Shown here: positions 17,748 to 25,489 of the stretch, piece after piece
Layout of the letters: each line of letters opens with the position of its first letter
Position numbering within the stretch: the first letter of the stretch is position 1
NCBI RefSeq assembly: GCF_038624605.1
Contig: NZ_CP152020.1
Location: 2,411,312-2,475,311, forward strand
Length of the DNA: 64,000 nucleotides
Source of the DNA: Psychrobacillus sp. FSL K6-4046
Lineage (GTDB): Bacteria > Bacillota > Bacilli > Bacillales_A > Planococcaceae
Direction of reading: 5' to 3'
The notes under the pieces: model-generated
Seen by the model: the letters and a program-made list of their open reading frames with translations, nothing else
What the model was told of the DNA's origin: nothing
Database searches by the model: none
Made by a program: the position numbers and the translations under genes

Positions 17748-19220
17748 CTATTTTTTCTGTTTCATCATTTGCTGTGTCTTTTCTTTTATTTCTGCGATAC
17801 GATTCATCTTGTTATCCCAGCATTTTTGGCTCAGATCTACCGGATACTCTTCTGGATTTAACGGGCGCTTATATTCATCCCAAAGTAGCTCTAGATTTTC
17901 TTGAACATTTTCTCGAATCTCTAATATAGAAGGAGTTTGATACGTAAGCTTGCCGTTTTCAAAAATCGTATGGTGTAGTTCTCTTGCTTCAAAATTAGTA
18001 ACAAACTTGCTTATAAATGTATGAACCGGGTGGAACATCTTTAATCGTTCTTCTTTTTGTGGCTCTTCGGTTTCTAAAGCAATGTAGTCCCCTTCCGATT
18101 TCCCATTGTTCCGATTAATGATTCGGTAAACCTTTTTCAGACCAGGTGTCGAAACCTTTTCAGGATTTGCACTTATTTTGATGGTATCTACCATCTCCCC
18201 GTCCGTTCCCTCTATAGACACGATTTTGTAAACTGCTCCTAGGGCAGGTTGGTCATAGGCGGTAATCAGCTTCGTCCCAATTCCCCACATATCTATTTTA
18301 GCCCCTTGTGCCTTCAGGTTAAGAATCGTCGCCTCGTCTAAATCATTCGAGGCAGATATTTTGGTATCTTTAAATCCTGCTTCATCTAGCATTTTTCTAG
18401 CTTCTTTAGATAAGTAGGCCAAATCTCCGCTGTCTAATCGGATACCCTTAAAATTAATCTTATCTCCTTGTTCCTTCGCTACTCGGATCGCATTGGGCAC
18501 ACCAGATCTCAATGTATCGTACGTATCTACTAAAAACACACAATCCTTATGACTCTCTGCATACTTGGTGAACGCTGTATATTCGTCGATATAAGCCTGA
18601 ACCAATGAATGTGCATGGGTGCCTGCAATTGGAATACCAAACAGTTTTCCAGCTCTCACATTCGAAGTTCCATCGAACCCTGCAATATAAGCAGCTCTTG
18701 TACCCCAAATAGCCGCATCCATTTCCTGTGCTCGACGAGTACCAAACTCCAATGTTATATCTTCTCCAACCACTTGTTTAATACGTGCTGCCTTCGTTGC
18801 AATAAGCGTTTGGAAGTTAATAATATTTAAGATAGGTGTTTCAATTAGCTGTGCCTCGGCCAGTGGTGCCTCTATACGCATAATTGGCTCATTCGGGAAA
18901 ACTAGCTCGCCTTCTTTTAGGCTTCGTAATGTACCAGTAAATCGAATACCCTTCAAGTAATCTAAGTATTCCTCTTCATAGCCTTGGTCTCTTAAATAAT
19001 CGATATCTGTCTCAGAGAAATGGAAGTTGTTGATAAATTCGATCACTCTCTCCAGACCAGCAAAAATAGCATAGCCATTCCCAAATGGCAGCTTACGAAA
19101 ATAAACCTCGAACACCGATTTTTGATTATGAAATCCATCTCTCCAATACGTTTGGGCCATATTAATTTGATACAGGTCCGTATGGAGAGCTAAGCTATCG
19201 TCTTTATATAATCGTTCCAT
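17748..19220 (-). CDS. pncB: nicotinate phosphoribosyltransferase
   Basis: The enzyme makes nicotinate mononucleotide from nicotinate and PRPP. The 490-residue length and the N-terminus (LALHTDLYQINMAQTYW) are typical of the bacillar NAPRTase family. The conserved histidine phosphorylation/active-site segment is GIPIAGTHAHSLVQAY, and IRLDSGDLAYLS contributes to phosphoribosyl binding. It lies 28 bases after pncA and 18 before nadD, one transcript. No irregularity is seen. Confidence 0.95.
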   Translation of the reverse strand: MERLYKDDSLALHTDLYQINMAQTYWRDGFHNQKSVFEVYFRKLPFGNGYAIFAGLERVIEFINNFHFSETDIDYLRDQGYEEEYLDYLKGIRFTGTLRSLKEGELVFPNEPIMRIEAPLAEAQLIETPILNIINFQTLIATKAARIKQVVGEDITLEFGTRRAQEMDAAIWGTRAAYIAGFDGTSNVRAGKLFGIPIAGTHAHSLVQAYIDEYTAFTKYAESHKDCVFLVDTYDTLRSGVPNAIRVAKEQGDKINFKGIRLDSGDLAYLSKEARKMLDEAGFKDTKISASNDLDEATILNLKAQGAKIDMWGIGTKLITAYDQPALGAVYKIVSIEGTDGEMVDTIKISANPEKVSTPGLKKVYRIINRNNGKSEGDYIALETEEPQKEERLKMFHPVHTFISKFVTNFEARELHHTIFENGKLTYQTPSILEIRENVQENLELLWDEYKRPLNPEEYPVDLSQKCWDNKMNRIAEIKEKTQQMMKQKK

Positions 19221-19248
19221 TGTACTAACCTCCCAGTCTAAATTTCGA

Positions 19249-19794
19249 TTAAATAACCTCTGCCCCTATAGACCCTTGGAAATGCCCTAGAGCCCAGTCA
19301 TGTCCTACTTGATTGAAACTTGCGACTGCATCCTTGTGCACAATGACCTTAAAACCTTTATTGTAAGCATCCACTGCAGTATGAAGCACACAAATATCCG
19401 TACATACTCCAACTAAATGAACCTCGGTAATTCCTCTTTCGCGTAGCTTTATCTCTAAATCCGTTCCTGCGAAAGCTGAATATCTTGTTTTGTCCATCCA
19501 ATATACTTGCTTGCTCTCTTTAGACGATTCGTATATCTCCTGCAGGCTACCGTATAATTTACGACCTTCTGTTCCTTCTAAATTGTGAGCAGGGAACAAT
19601 TTGGTTTCCGGATGATACGGATCATTTAAATGATGTACGTCTATTGCAAACACTACGTACTGATTTTCCTTGATAAAAGATTCTGTTAGTCGCGTAATCT
19701 CTTGCTCAATGTCTTGCCCTGGCTTTCCGCATGTCAATGCACCATCCGTCGCAACGAAGTCATTCGTGTAATCAATGTTAATAAGTGCTTTCAT
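19249..19794 (-). CDS. pncA: nicotinamidase
   Basis: The enzyme hydrolyses nicotinamide to nicotinate and ammonia. The 181-residue isochorismatase-fold protein has Asp8 in NIDYTNDFV, a lysine in the central region and the catalytic cysteine in GVCTDICVLHTAVDAY. HHLNDPYHPE supplies metal-binding histidines. The ATG is preceded by GTAGGAGG. It is the first gene of the NAD-salvage operon, and a candidate operator lies just upstream at 19,821-19,839. Confidence 0.93.
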   Translation of the reverse strand: MKALINIDYTNDFVATDGALTCGKPGQDIEQEITRLTESFIKENQYVVFAIDVHHLNDPYHPETKLFPAHNLEGTEGRKLYGSLQEIYESSKESKQVYWMDKTRYSAFAGTDLEIKLRERGITEVHLVGVCTDICVLHTAVDAYNKGFKVIVHKDAVASFNQVGHDWALGHFQGSIGAEVI

Positions 19795-19820
19795 TTTATT
19801 TTCCTCCTACATATTATTTT

Positions 19821-19839
19821 AATAAACAAATTGTTAATC
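19821..19839. promoter_or_regulatory. candidate NrtR-type operator upstream of pncA
   Basis: On the minus strand the text is GATTAACAATTTGTTTATT. It shares ATTAACAATTNGTT with the segment at 20,678-20,696 upstream of the NUDIX-regulator gene. Two near-identical sites in front of the regulator and of the NAD-salvage operon are what is expected for NrtR-like control. No binding data are implied. Confidence 0.55.
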
Positions 19840-19855
19840 ATTGATAATAAAAAAA

Positions 19856-20632
19856 TTAATATCTAGCCGTGTAAATAGACTTCACAATATCCATTTCCAA
19901 AAATTCGTATAATGCAGCAGGAGACTTAGATGTTCTCTGTGTCTTCTTTCCCGGAACCTTTTGAATAAACGGCAGTGTCTTTATTTTCCTAGCAAAGGAT
20001 TGCTCGCTTAGGATACCCGGTTCATCGGTTACAGTTGCTAATACTGCCTGAAGCTCTGAATAAGTGAAATGTTTTGGCAAGAAGTTTTTAGCAACAGTCG
20101 TTTGGAGCAAATCATTTGTAATCATGTGAATAGCATCTGTAATGATTTCCCGATGGTCGAATGCTAATGAGAGATTTAACACTTCTTCAATGGAGAATAA
20201 CTCCACTTCTGCTGCATCATCTGCAGCCTTTCTTTTAGAAAGGTAATCCATCGGAACAATAGCGTAATGAGCATTCGTAATAATCCATCCACGGGGATCT
20301 CTACCAGGTGTGTCGTACACCCCGAAATGTTTGATCAGCACATTTTCAACGCCTGTTTCTTCCTCAAGCTCTCTCTTAGCTGCTTCCAAAGCCGTTTCAT
20401 CCTCTTGAACAAAACCCCCTGGTAGCGCCCATTTTCCTGCCTCTATATTTGTATCGCCTTCAGCGTTTTGTAAGGCCCGCTGGATCAGCATTAGCTTCAG
20501 AGACATGATAGGTGGCTTATGCTCTTCCTTGTTCTCTGCAACTATTGTAAAAACTGCGATATCTGATGTATAGCCGTCCGGTGTTTTATATTTTTTGATA
20601 TCATACTGCTTTAGTGCTTCTTCGTTAGACAT
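19856..20632 (-). CDS. NUDIX hydrolase with NrtR-type winged helix, probable NAD-salvage regulator
   Basis: The NUDIX domain (about residues 15-165) has an intact Nudix box: GGFVQEDETALEAAKRELEE followed by ETGV. The C-terminal ~80 residues (FTYSELQAVLATVTDEPGIL, SFARKIKTLPF) look like the winged helix of NrtR regulators, which bind ADP-ribose and repress NAD-synthesis genes. I chose the ATG at 20,632 with AAGGAG nine bases upstream over an in-frame start 18 codons earlier. It lies directly upstream of pncA. Many NrtR proteins have lost hydrolase residues; here they remain, so it may be both enzyme and regulator. Confidence 0.8.
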   Translation of the reverse strand: MSNEEALKQYDIKKYKTPDGYTSDIAVFTIVAENKEEHKPPIMSLKLMLIQRALQNAEGDTNIEAGKWALPGGFVQEDETALEAAKRELEEETGVENVLIKHFGVYDTPGRDPRGWIITNAHYAIVPMDYLSKRKAADDAAEVELFSIEEVLNLSLAFDHREIITDAIHMITNDLLQTTVAKNFLPKHFTYSELQAVLATVTDEPGILSEQSFARKIKTLPFIQKVPGKKTQRTSKSPAALYEFLEMDIVKSIYTARY

Positions 20633-20677
20633 GTTTATCACTCCTTCTGAAGAAAAAAATCTTTTCCAAAGGTTTTT

Positions 20678-20696
20678 GATTAACAATTCGTTAACC
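20678..20696. promoter_or_regulatory. candidate NrtR-type operator upstream of its own gene
   Basis: GATTAACAATTCGTTAACC contains the inverted repeat TTAAC-N5-GTTAA and lies 46 bases upstream of the chosen start of the NUDIX regulator. Its first 15 bases match the site before pncA. The pair suggests autoregulation and co-regulation of the operon. Confidence 0.55.
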
Positions 20697-20771
20697 TTAA
20701 TTTGATTGTAATATTTGGAATTAAAAAAGTCAAACGAAAAGTCAAAATTAAATACAAATAGTTTACTCCTT

Positions 20772-21152
20772 TTATTCGTACCTAGTAGTAATTACGAATA
20801 CAAAGTCGCTAGCTGCTTGGATATTATTTTCATACTCAAAATTATAAATTAATATTAATGCATTATATGGTTTTGTTATATTAATTTTCTTTTTAACATT
20901 TGGGATTATAACATCATCATATGAACACCCTTCTAAAAGTTTGGATAGATCATCACTCTTCTTACTAACAAAATCTTTTTCAATGAAGTCCTCGTCTGTT
21001 TCATCCATATCAATATTAAAATCCAAATAAAATTTAGAAGGAATGGAATCTCCATCCTCATCATAAGTTACATCCACGTACCCATATAACAAGCTCTGGT
21101 TTTTGATATTACCAAGCCAAATGGAAACCATTCCTTGCTTATACATCCTCAT
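20772..21152 (-). CDS. Imm22-type orphan immunity protein
   Basis: The 126-residue acidic protein begins MYKQGMVSIWLGNIKNQSLL and has YDEDGDSIPSKFYLDFNID followed by DEDFIEKDF. VSIWLGN and YDEDGD.IPS.F..DF are the hallmarks of the immunity 22 family as I recall them. No toxin gene is adjacent; the neighbours are the NUDIX regulator and a small membrane-anchored protein. It is therefore an orphan immunity gene about 6.6 kb away from the LXG cluster, probably left from, or protecting against, a toxin of another strain. Confidence 0.7.
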   Translation of the reverse strand: MRMYKQGMVSIWLGNIKNQSLLYGYVDVTYDEDGDSIPSKFYLDFNIDMDETDEDFIEKDFVSKKSDDLSKLLEGCSYDDVIIPNVKKKINITKPYNALILIYNFEYENNIQAASDFVFVITTRYE

Positions 21153-21303
21153 CTACTCCTTCATATATTTGTTGCGAATAAACTACTCATTAAACTCGAG
21201 ACAATCTGATCGCTTCTTTTTGGAAATATACCCCAATTATAATTCGCATGGTATAATCATTGTGTTACTTTTAGCAATTCTAAATTAGAGGAGGAAAGGT
21301 GAT

Positions 21304-21687
21304 ATGAGGAAACCAACCATTCAAGTAACCGTTATAATATTAATAGTTGTGATTTTTTTTGGTCCCTTGTTATATGACTACTACACGAAGCCGGAAGATT
21401 CCTTAGAACTATATCAAGAGTTAAGATTCTCAGAAGAATTCTCGAGTGTTCACCATTTGTTGGAGCCGGGCTACGAGAATTATTTTTCTGAAGAGGCATA
21501 TGACGTATTAAAAAGCGAGAAAGGTAGCCCGTCAATGATTCGGCAATTCACCGTTATTCAGTATGATGATGATACAGAATCAGTTCTTATAGAAACCAGT
21601 CCTGGGACGAATAAACTAACGATCCTTCGGGCAGAAGTGCTCCCCGAAGCAATAGAGAATTATTTTAAGGAATTCGATGAAGAATAG
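21304..21687 (+). CDS. small membrane-anchored hypothetical protein
   Basis: The 127-residue protein has one N-terminal hydrophobic segment (VTVIILIVVIFFGPLLYDYY) followed by an acidic extracellular-type domain, so it is probably anchored with the bulk outside. AGGAGG lies 12 bases before the ATG. The segment SSVHHLLEPGYENYFSEEAY is followed by beta-type strands. I do not recognise the family. It is the only plus-strand gene in this stretch and appears to be transcribed alone. Confidence 0.7.
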   Translation: MRKPTIQVTVIILIVVIFFGPLLYDYYTKPEDSLELYQELRFSEEFSSVHHLLEPGYENYFSEEAYDVLKSEKGSPSMIRQFTVIQYDDDTESVLIETSPGTNKLTILRAEVLPEAIENYFKEFDEE

Positions 21688-21701
21688 CTAATTAAGCCAT
21701 T

Positions 21702-21869
21702 TTAACTCTTTTCTTGATATTTATAATATACAAAGGAAGATATAATAAAAGTTATACCAACTATCATAAAAACGATATGGTGGAATGGTTCAATTAGAAT
21801 ATATAGATTTATAAATAACATCAAAAATATAAACACTATACTAAAATATAAAAATCGGGCATATTTCAT
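21702..21869 (-). CDS. small two-segment membrane protein
   Basis: A 55-codon frame starts with MKYARFLYFSIVFIFLMLFI behind GAGGTAATTAAA and ends YYKYQEKS. Two hydrophobic segments (residues 5-26 and 30-48) and a positively charged end suggest a small integral membrane protein. No function is apparent. It faces the gene at 21,304 tail to tail. Confidence 0.55.
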   Translation of the reverse strand: MKYARFLYFSIVFIFLMLFINLYILIEPFHHIVFMIVGITFIISSFVYYKYQEKS

Positions 21870-21951
21870 TTTAATTACCTCATTTACTTATTTAATGTTT
21901 TTGCATTTAGGATAGCTACAGTTCAAAACTACTTATATGAAATAGATTTAT

Positions 21952-21992
21952 AAATAATAGCTTAGTTCGATTAATACGAACCAAGCTATCAT
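21952..21992 (-). terminator. terminator after the 21,998 acetyltransferase
   Basis: ATAGCTTaGTTCG pairs with CGAACcAAGCTAT across a short AT loop and is followed on the minus strand by an AT-rich tract. It lies six bases after the stop codon. Confidence 0.75.
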
Positions 21993-21997
21993 GAAAA

Positions 21998-22780
21998 TTA
22001 ACTTTGAATTTCTTTAATACTCTTCCCGCTTAAAAATGCATGACCCGCTACTGCTTTATGTACTGTCTCAAAACCATATTTTTGATAGACCTTTTCGATG
22101 GTTTCATTTATAGGGAAAACCCATAGCTTTTCAATTCCCTTTTTTGTAACTTCTTGCTGAATATGATGAATGATTTGTCCGATTAATCCTTTTCCTCTAA
22201 ATGCTTCTAATGTTGCTACACTTTCCATTCTAGCTTGATTGCCGTCTTCAAAAATACAAGCCGAGGAGCAGGCTACCCCATCATAACGAAGTAGATAATG
22301 AGTGAATGCTGGGTGATTAAATTGCTCCTCAAAAACCTTTTCCATTACTTCCAGACCACCGAACTCTTTTATACTTCCCTCAATCTCAATCGCTTCTCGG
22401 TAATTTTCATTTGTCACTTTTTCAATTGTCACCTTAGGGTCAGCGGAGATATCAATAACTTTGTTATCCCATAGTTGTACCGGACTTATCAATTCTTCAT
22501 ATTTAAAATTTCTCGATTTTAGTTCGGTCAGTAAGTTTTGCTGGTTTTCTAGGTCATAAATGTAGAACCTCGGTACGATGTTTTTGGATTGAAAAAAGTT
22601 TATGACTTCTTCAGCTACTTCATGTGAATTGTCGCAAGCAGTCATTATCCTTGCATGATTAGCATCATAGTAGTCAGGCTGATTCTCGTTACAAAATAGA
22701 ATCCCCCATGATCTATCAATTCTTCTAGTAAATGTTTCGCAGTATGCTATATCTAGCATATGTATAGTTTGCATGTTCAT
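21998..22780 (-). CDS. GNAT-family acetyltransferase
   Basis: The 260-residue protein ends in a GNAT acetyl-CoA binding domain: ATLEAFRGKGLIGQIIHHIQ is motif A (R/Q-x-x-G-x-G/A variant RGKGLIG), and VYQKYGFETV is motif B. The first ~130 residues are a less conserved half that may set substrate choice. I chose the ATG at 22,780 with AGGGG nine bases upstream. It follows another acetyltransferase gene at 22,791. The substrate is unknown. Confidence 0.8.
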   Translation of the reverse strand: MNMQTIHMLDIAYCETFTRRIDRSWGILFCNENQPDYYDANHARIMTACDNSHEVAEEVINFFQSKNIVPRFYIYDLENQQNLLTELKSRNFKYEELISPVQLWDNKVIDISADPKVTIEKVTNENYREAIEIEGSIKEFGGLEVMEKVFEEQFNHPAFTHYLLRYDGVACSSACIFEDGNQARMESVATLEAFRGKGLIGQIIHHIQQEVTKKGIEKLWVFPINETIEKVYQKYGFETVHKAVAGHAFLSGKSIKEIQS

Positions 22781-22790
22781 TAAATTACCC

Positions 22791-23228
22791 CTATCTATTT
22801 TCATACATTAAATCTTTTTTCATGTAATAATGGTCAAAGTCCCGACCAACGTTAGGCAGAGTTCCATACACTTCATACCCATGTTTTTTATAAAACTCTA
22901 ATGCCTGAAAGCTTAAAGTATCCAGTTTAATGAAATCACATTTTCTTTCCTTAGCTATTTCCTCTGCTTTTATCAACAACTTTGAACCATACCCGTTCTT
23001 ACGTAGCGATTCATCCATTATCAAAACATGAATTTCTAGCCAATTCCAGCATACTTCTCCCATTATTCCTCCTAGCACTTGATCCTTCTCATCCTTTATA
23101 AATAAGTTAACTTCCTCATATCTCCCTCTCAAGTCCTCAGGAAAGTGTGCTAGATTAAAATAATACAATCTTTCATTAATATTTTTTTTAGATTCATCGG
23201 TATCTTCTCGTATTATTCTCAATTCCAC
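22791..23228 (-). CDS. GNAT-family acetyltransferase
   Basis: This 145-residue single-domain GNAT has motif A in LRKNGYGSKLLIKAEEIAKE and motif B in ALEFYKKHGYEVYGTL. The GTG at 23,228 is preceded by AAAGGAAG at good spacing and starts VELRIIRED; an ATG eight codons upstream overlaps the previous gene and is less likely. The family often acetylates small amines or antibiotics, but the substrate cannot be told here. It sits between an Imm30-like gene and the second acetyltransferase, likely in one transcript. Confidence 0.82.
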   Translation of the reverse strand: MELRIIREDTDESKKNINERLYYFNLAHFPEDLRGRYEEVNLFIKDEKDQVLGGIMGEVCWNWLEIHVLIMDESLRKNGYGSKLLIKAEEIAKERKCDFIKLDTLSFQALEFYKKHGYEVYGTLPNVGRDFDHYYMKKDLMYENR

Positions 23229-23242
23229 TGTTTTCTTCCTTT

Positions 23243-23710
23243 CTATGTGCATAATCCTTTTTTTACCTCTTCTACTTTATCTGTAAAATCAATTGGATTA
23301 TCATCCCTTATAACTTCTAGTAGATTCAATACAACGCCTTTGCATATTATGTCAGCCTCTTTTAATGCTTCAATAAATAAATTTCTATATTCATCATGAT
23401 TTAAAATTCTATAATGTAGAAACACCATCCACTCTCTACTTTTTTCGATATTCATTGGAACAGCAGCAATCATTTGTTTCAAGCCTTTCTTAGGAGAAAA
23501 CGCACTTAAGTATTCTATTGTATGTATAACGCCCCACATGACTTCTTCCTGTTCGGTTTCATCGTCTAACACGCCCATCAGCTGACCGATAAAGTGAACA
23601 TCATTTGTATTTGCTACTTCCTCCAATGCCTCTTCGAACAAAATAATTTCTTGCTCAGAATGCATCAAGCGATTATCTTTCAACCTATGAATTACTTCTG
23701 TATAGTCCAT
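23243..23710 (-). CDS. Imm30-type orphan immunity protein
   Basis: The protein of about 155 residues has the pattern VANTNDVHFIGQLMGVLDDE, TEQEEVMWGVIHTIEYLSAF and SREWMVFLHYRILNHDEYRN. A D..T...EVM...IH.IE block followed by EW...L..RILN is characteristic of the immunity 30 family as I know it. The ATG at 23,710 has AGAGAGGA upstream; a longer frame to 23,836 lacks a good ribosome binding site. No toxin lies nearby, so this is a second orphan immunity gene outside the LXG cluster. Confidence 0.65.
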   Translation of the reverse strand: MDYTEVIHRLKDNRLMHSEQEIILFEEALEEVANTNDVHFIGQLMGVLDDETEQEEVMWGVIHTIEYLSAFSPKKGLKQMIAAVPMNIEKSREWMVFLHYRILNHDEYRNLFIEALKEADIICKGVVLNLLEVIRDDNPIDFTDKVEEVKKGLCT

Positions 23711-23888
23711 TAGCGTCCTCTCTAAAACTAAATATTTGTGCTTCTTGTTCAATTTTAACATGTATTTAATTTTTTTCCTTTCTTTTTCAATGAATAAATG
23801 TAATTTTCCATCATTTTCACCTTCACTCAATAGCAAGCTGTCTTATACTAATTTTTTATTTTCTAATACATAATAATGTCAAATTAGA

Positions 23889-23907
23889 TAATAACTAATA
23901 GTTATTA
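23889..23907. promoter_or_regulatory. 19-bp perfect palindrome upstream of the hydroxyacyl-CoA dehydrogenase gene
   Basis: TAATAACTA and TAGTTATTA are exact complements around one central A, 22 bases before the start codon of the next gene. The position fits an operator overlapping a promoter. The regulator is unknown; the sequence does not match the FadR or CcpA consensus that I know. Confidence 0.45.
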
Positions 23908-23929
23908 GAGCATAGAGGAGTGAACTATT

Positions 23930-24823
23930 TTGGATACTAATAAGGTACTGGTAGCGGGTAGTGGAGTTTTAGGAAGTCAAATAGCTTTTCAGACAGCTTT
24001 TTACGGATTTAAAGTAGCCGTATATGATATTAATGAAGAAGCGTTAGAGAAGGCAAAGGAAAGACTTACTGGGCTGAAAGCAAGCTATCAAGAAGACTTA
24101 GGTGCAACTCAAGAAGCAGTAGATACAGCTTATGATCGTTTAACGTTGCATACGGACTTAGCTGAGGCTGTTCAGGATGTGGATTTAGTAATTGAAGCAG
24201 TTCCCGAAGTGTTGGATATCAAGAAAGTATTTTATGAAAATTTGTCGAAGGTTGCTCCACAGAAAACAATCTTTGCGTCAAATTCCTCCACTATGATCCC
24301 TAGTCAGCTCGTTGAGTTTACGGGTCGTCCTGAGAAATTCTTACATTTACACTTTGCAAATAGAATTTGGTTAAACAACACGGCTGAAATTATGAAACAT
24401 GAAGGCACAGAACCTCAGGTTTTTGAAGAGGTGATTGAATTTGCTAAAGCAATTAATATGATTGCTTTACCTATCCATAAGGAACAGCCTGGCTACATTT
24501 TAAATTCCTTATTAGTACCATTTTTAGATGCCGCTCAAAATTTAGTCGCAAATGGAATTGCTGATCCTGAGACAGTGGATAAAACATGGATGGCAGGTAT
24601 GGGCGTAAACAGAGGCCCCTTCGGAGTGCTAGACATTATAGGATTAAACACCCCATATAACATTGCACTTGAAAAAGCAAAATTAGGAAATGAGCAAAAG
24701 GCGAAAATAGCAGCATACTTTAAAACGGAGTTAATCGATAAAGGACGATTGGGAATTCAAAATGGAAAAGGTTTTTATGATTATCCAAATCCAAAATATG
24801 AAGATCCTAAATTTTTGAAATAA
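23930..24823 (+). CDS. 3-hydroxyacyl-CoA dehydrogenase family protein
   Basis: The 297-residue protein oxidises 3-hydroxyacyl-CoA with NAD. Residues 1-185 form the NAD-binding domain with VLVAGSGVLGSQIAFQTAFYG (GxGxxG) and ASNSSTMIPSQLVEF; LHLHFANRIWLNNTAEIM carries the catalytic histidine (usually HFFNP, here HFANRI). The C-terminal domain has NSLLVPFLDAAQNLVANGIA. The start is a TTG with AGAGGAG upstream. It is a single gene with its own terminator. The altered HFxNP motif suggests a non-standard substrate. Confidence 0.85.
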   Translation: MDTNKVLVAGSGVLGSQIAFQTAFYGFKVAVYDINEEALEKAKERLTGLKASYQEDLGATQEAVDTAYDRLTLHTDLAEAVQDVDLVIEAVPEVLDIKKVFYENLSKVAPQKTIFASNSSTMIPSQLVEFTGRPEKFLHLHFANRIWLNNTAEIMKHEGTEPQVFEEVIEFAKAINMIALPIHKEQPGYILNSLLVPFLDAAQNLVANGIADPETVDKTWMAGMGVNRGPFGVLDIIGLNTPYNIALEKAKLGNEQKAKIAAYFKTELIDKGRLGIQNGKGFYDYPNPKYEDPKFLK

Positions 24824-24827
24824 TTTT

Positions 24828-24860
24828 CTGAAGAAGGCTATTTATTAGTCTTCTTTTTTT
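24828..24860 (+). terminator. terminator of the hydroxyacyl-CoA dehydrogenase gene
   Basis: AAGAAG pairs with CTTCTT around gctatttattagt, followed by a run of seven T residues, directly after the stop codon. Confidence 0.75.
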
Positions 24861-24886
24861 CATGAATCTATTTGGTATAGCGCTCG

Positions 24887-25351
24887 TTTACTACAATAAT
24901 GCTGTGCTTTACGAAAATTTTCCAGCGTATTACGACAATCTAACGTTCGTTTACTACAATGCCGCTCTACTTTACGACAATCACCCAGTAAATTACTACA
25001 ATCCATATCTGACTGTTAATTTGAAAAGAAATTTACGACATTCTAGACCTCCTTTACGACAATGCTGCTCTACTTTACGACATTCACCCAGTAAATTACT
25101 ACAATCCATTTCTGACTGTTAATTTGAAAAGAAATTTACGACATTCTAGACCTCCTTTACTTCAATGCCGCTCTACTTTACGACATTCACCCAGTAAATT
25201 ACTACAATCCAAATCTGACTGTGAATTTGAAATGAAATTTACTACAATCTAACTTTCATTTACTACAATGCCGCTCTACTTTACGACAATCACACAATGA
25301 ATTACTACAATTCAAATGGAACTGTTAGTTCAGAAGGAGATTTACCGTAGT
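24887..25351. repeat. 21-bp phased motif array, core TTTACKACAAT, 19 positions
   Basis: Copies of (T/A)TTAC(T/G)ACAAT or close variants begin at 24,887, 24,908, 24,929, 24,950, 24,971 and 24,992, then 25,032, 25,053, 25,074, 25,095, then 25,135, 25,156, 25,177, 25,198, then 25,238, 25,259, 25,280, 25,301, and 25,341. The step is exactly 21 bases inside blocks and exactly 40 between blocks, so the higher unit is 103 bases. Spaces between cores vary. A frame over part of it (24,862-25,122) breaks at the 40-base steps, so it is probably not coding. Nothing else is found between the two genes. Confidence 0.85.
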
Positions 25352-25444
25352 CTAGTGCATCTAGTAAGTCTAGAGAATTTAGTTTTTTTACGAAACAAGC
25401 ATATAGGAGTGGTACCTTGCGGAGAGTAATAAAAATACACATTT

Positions 25445-25482
25445 AAAAAGTCAGAGTGAGAAACAATTCACCCTGACTTTTT
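25445..25482 (-). terminator. terminator of the SDR gene
   Basis: AAAGTCAG(A)GTGA pairs with TCACCCTGACTTT around gaaacaat, with T-runs on both sides. It lies eight bases after the stop of the minus-strand SDR gene. Confidence 0.8.
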
Positions 25483-25489
25483 CATATAT

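Noticed and set aside
24862-25122. 86-residue protein with YYN heptads over the TTTACKACAAT array
   Set aside because: The frame comes from the 21-base step; it is lost at the 40-base steps, there is no ribosome binding site, and it begins inside the preceding terminator region.
24887-25351. CRISPR array
   Set aside because: The repeated core is only about 11 bases, steps are 21 bases, spacers are similar to each other between blocks, and no cas gene is present.
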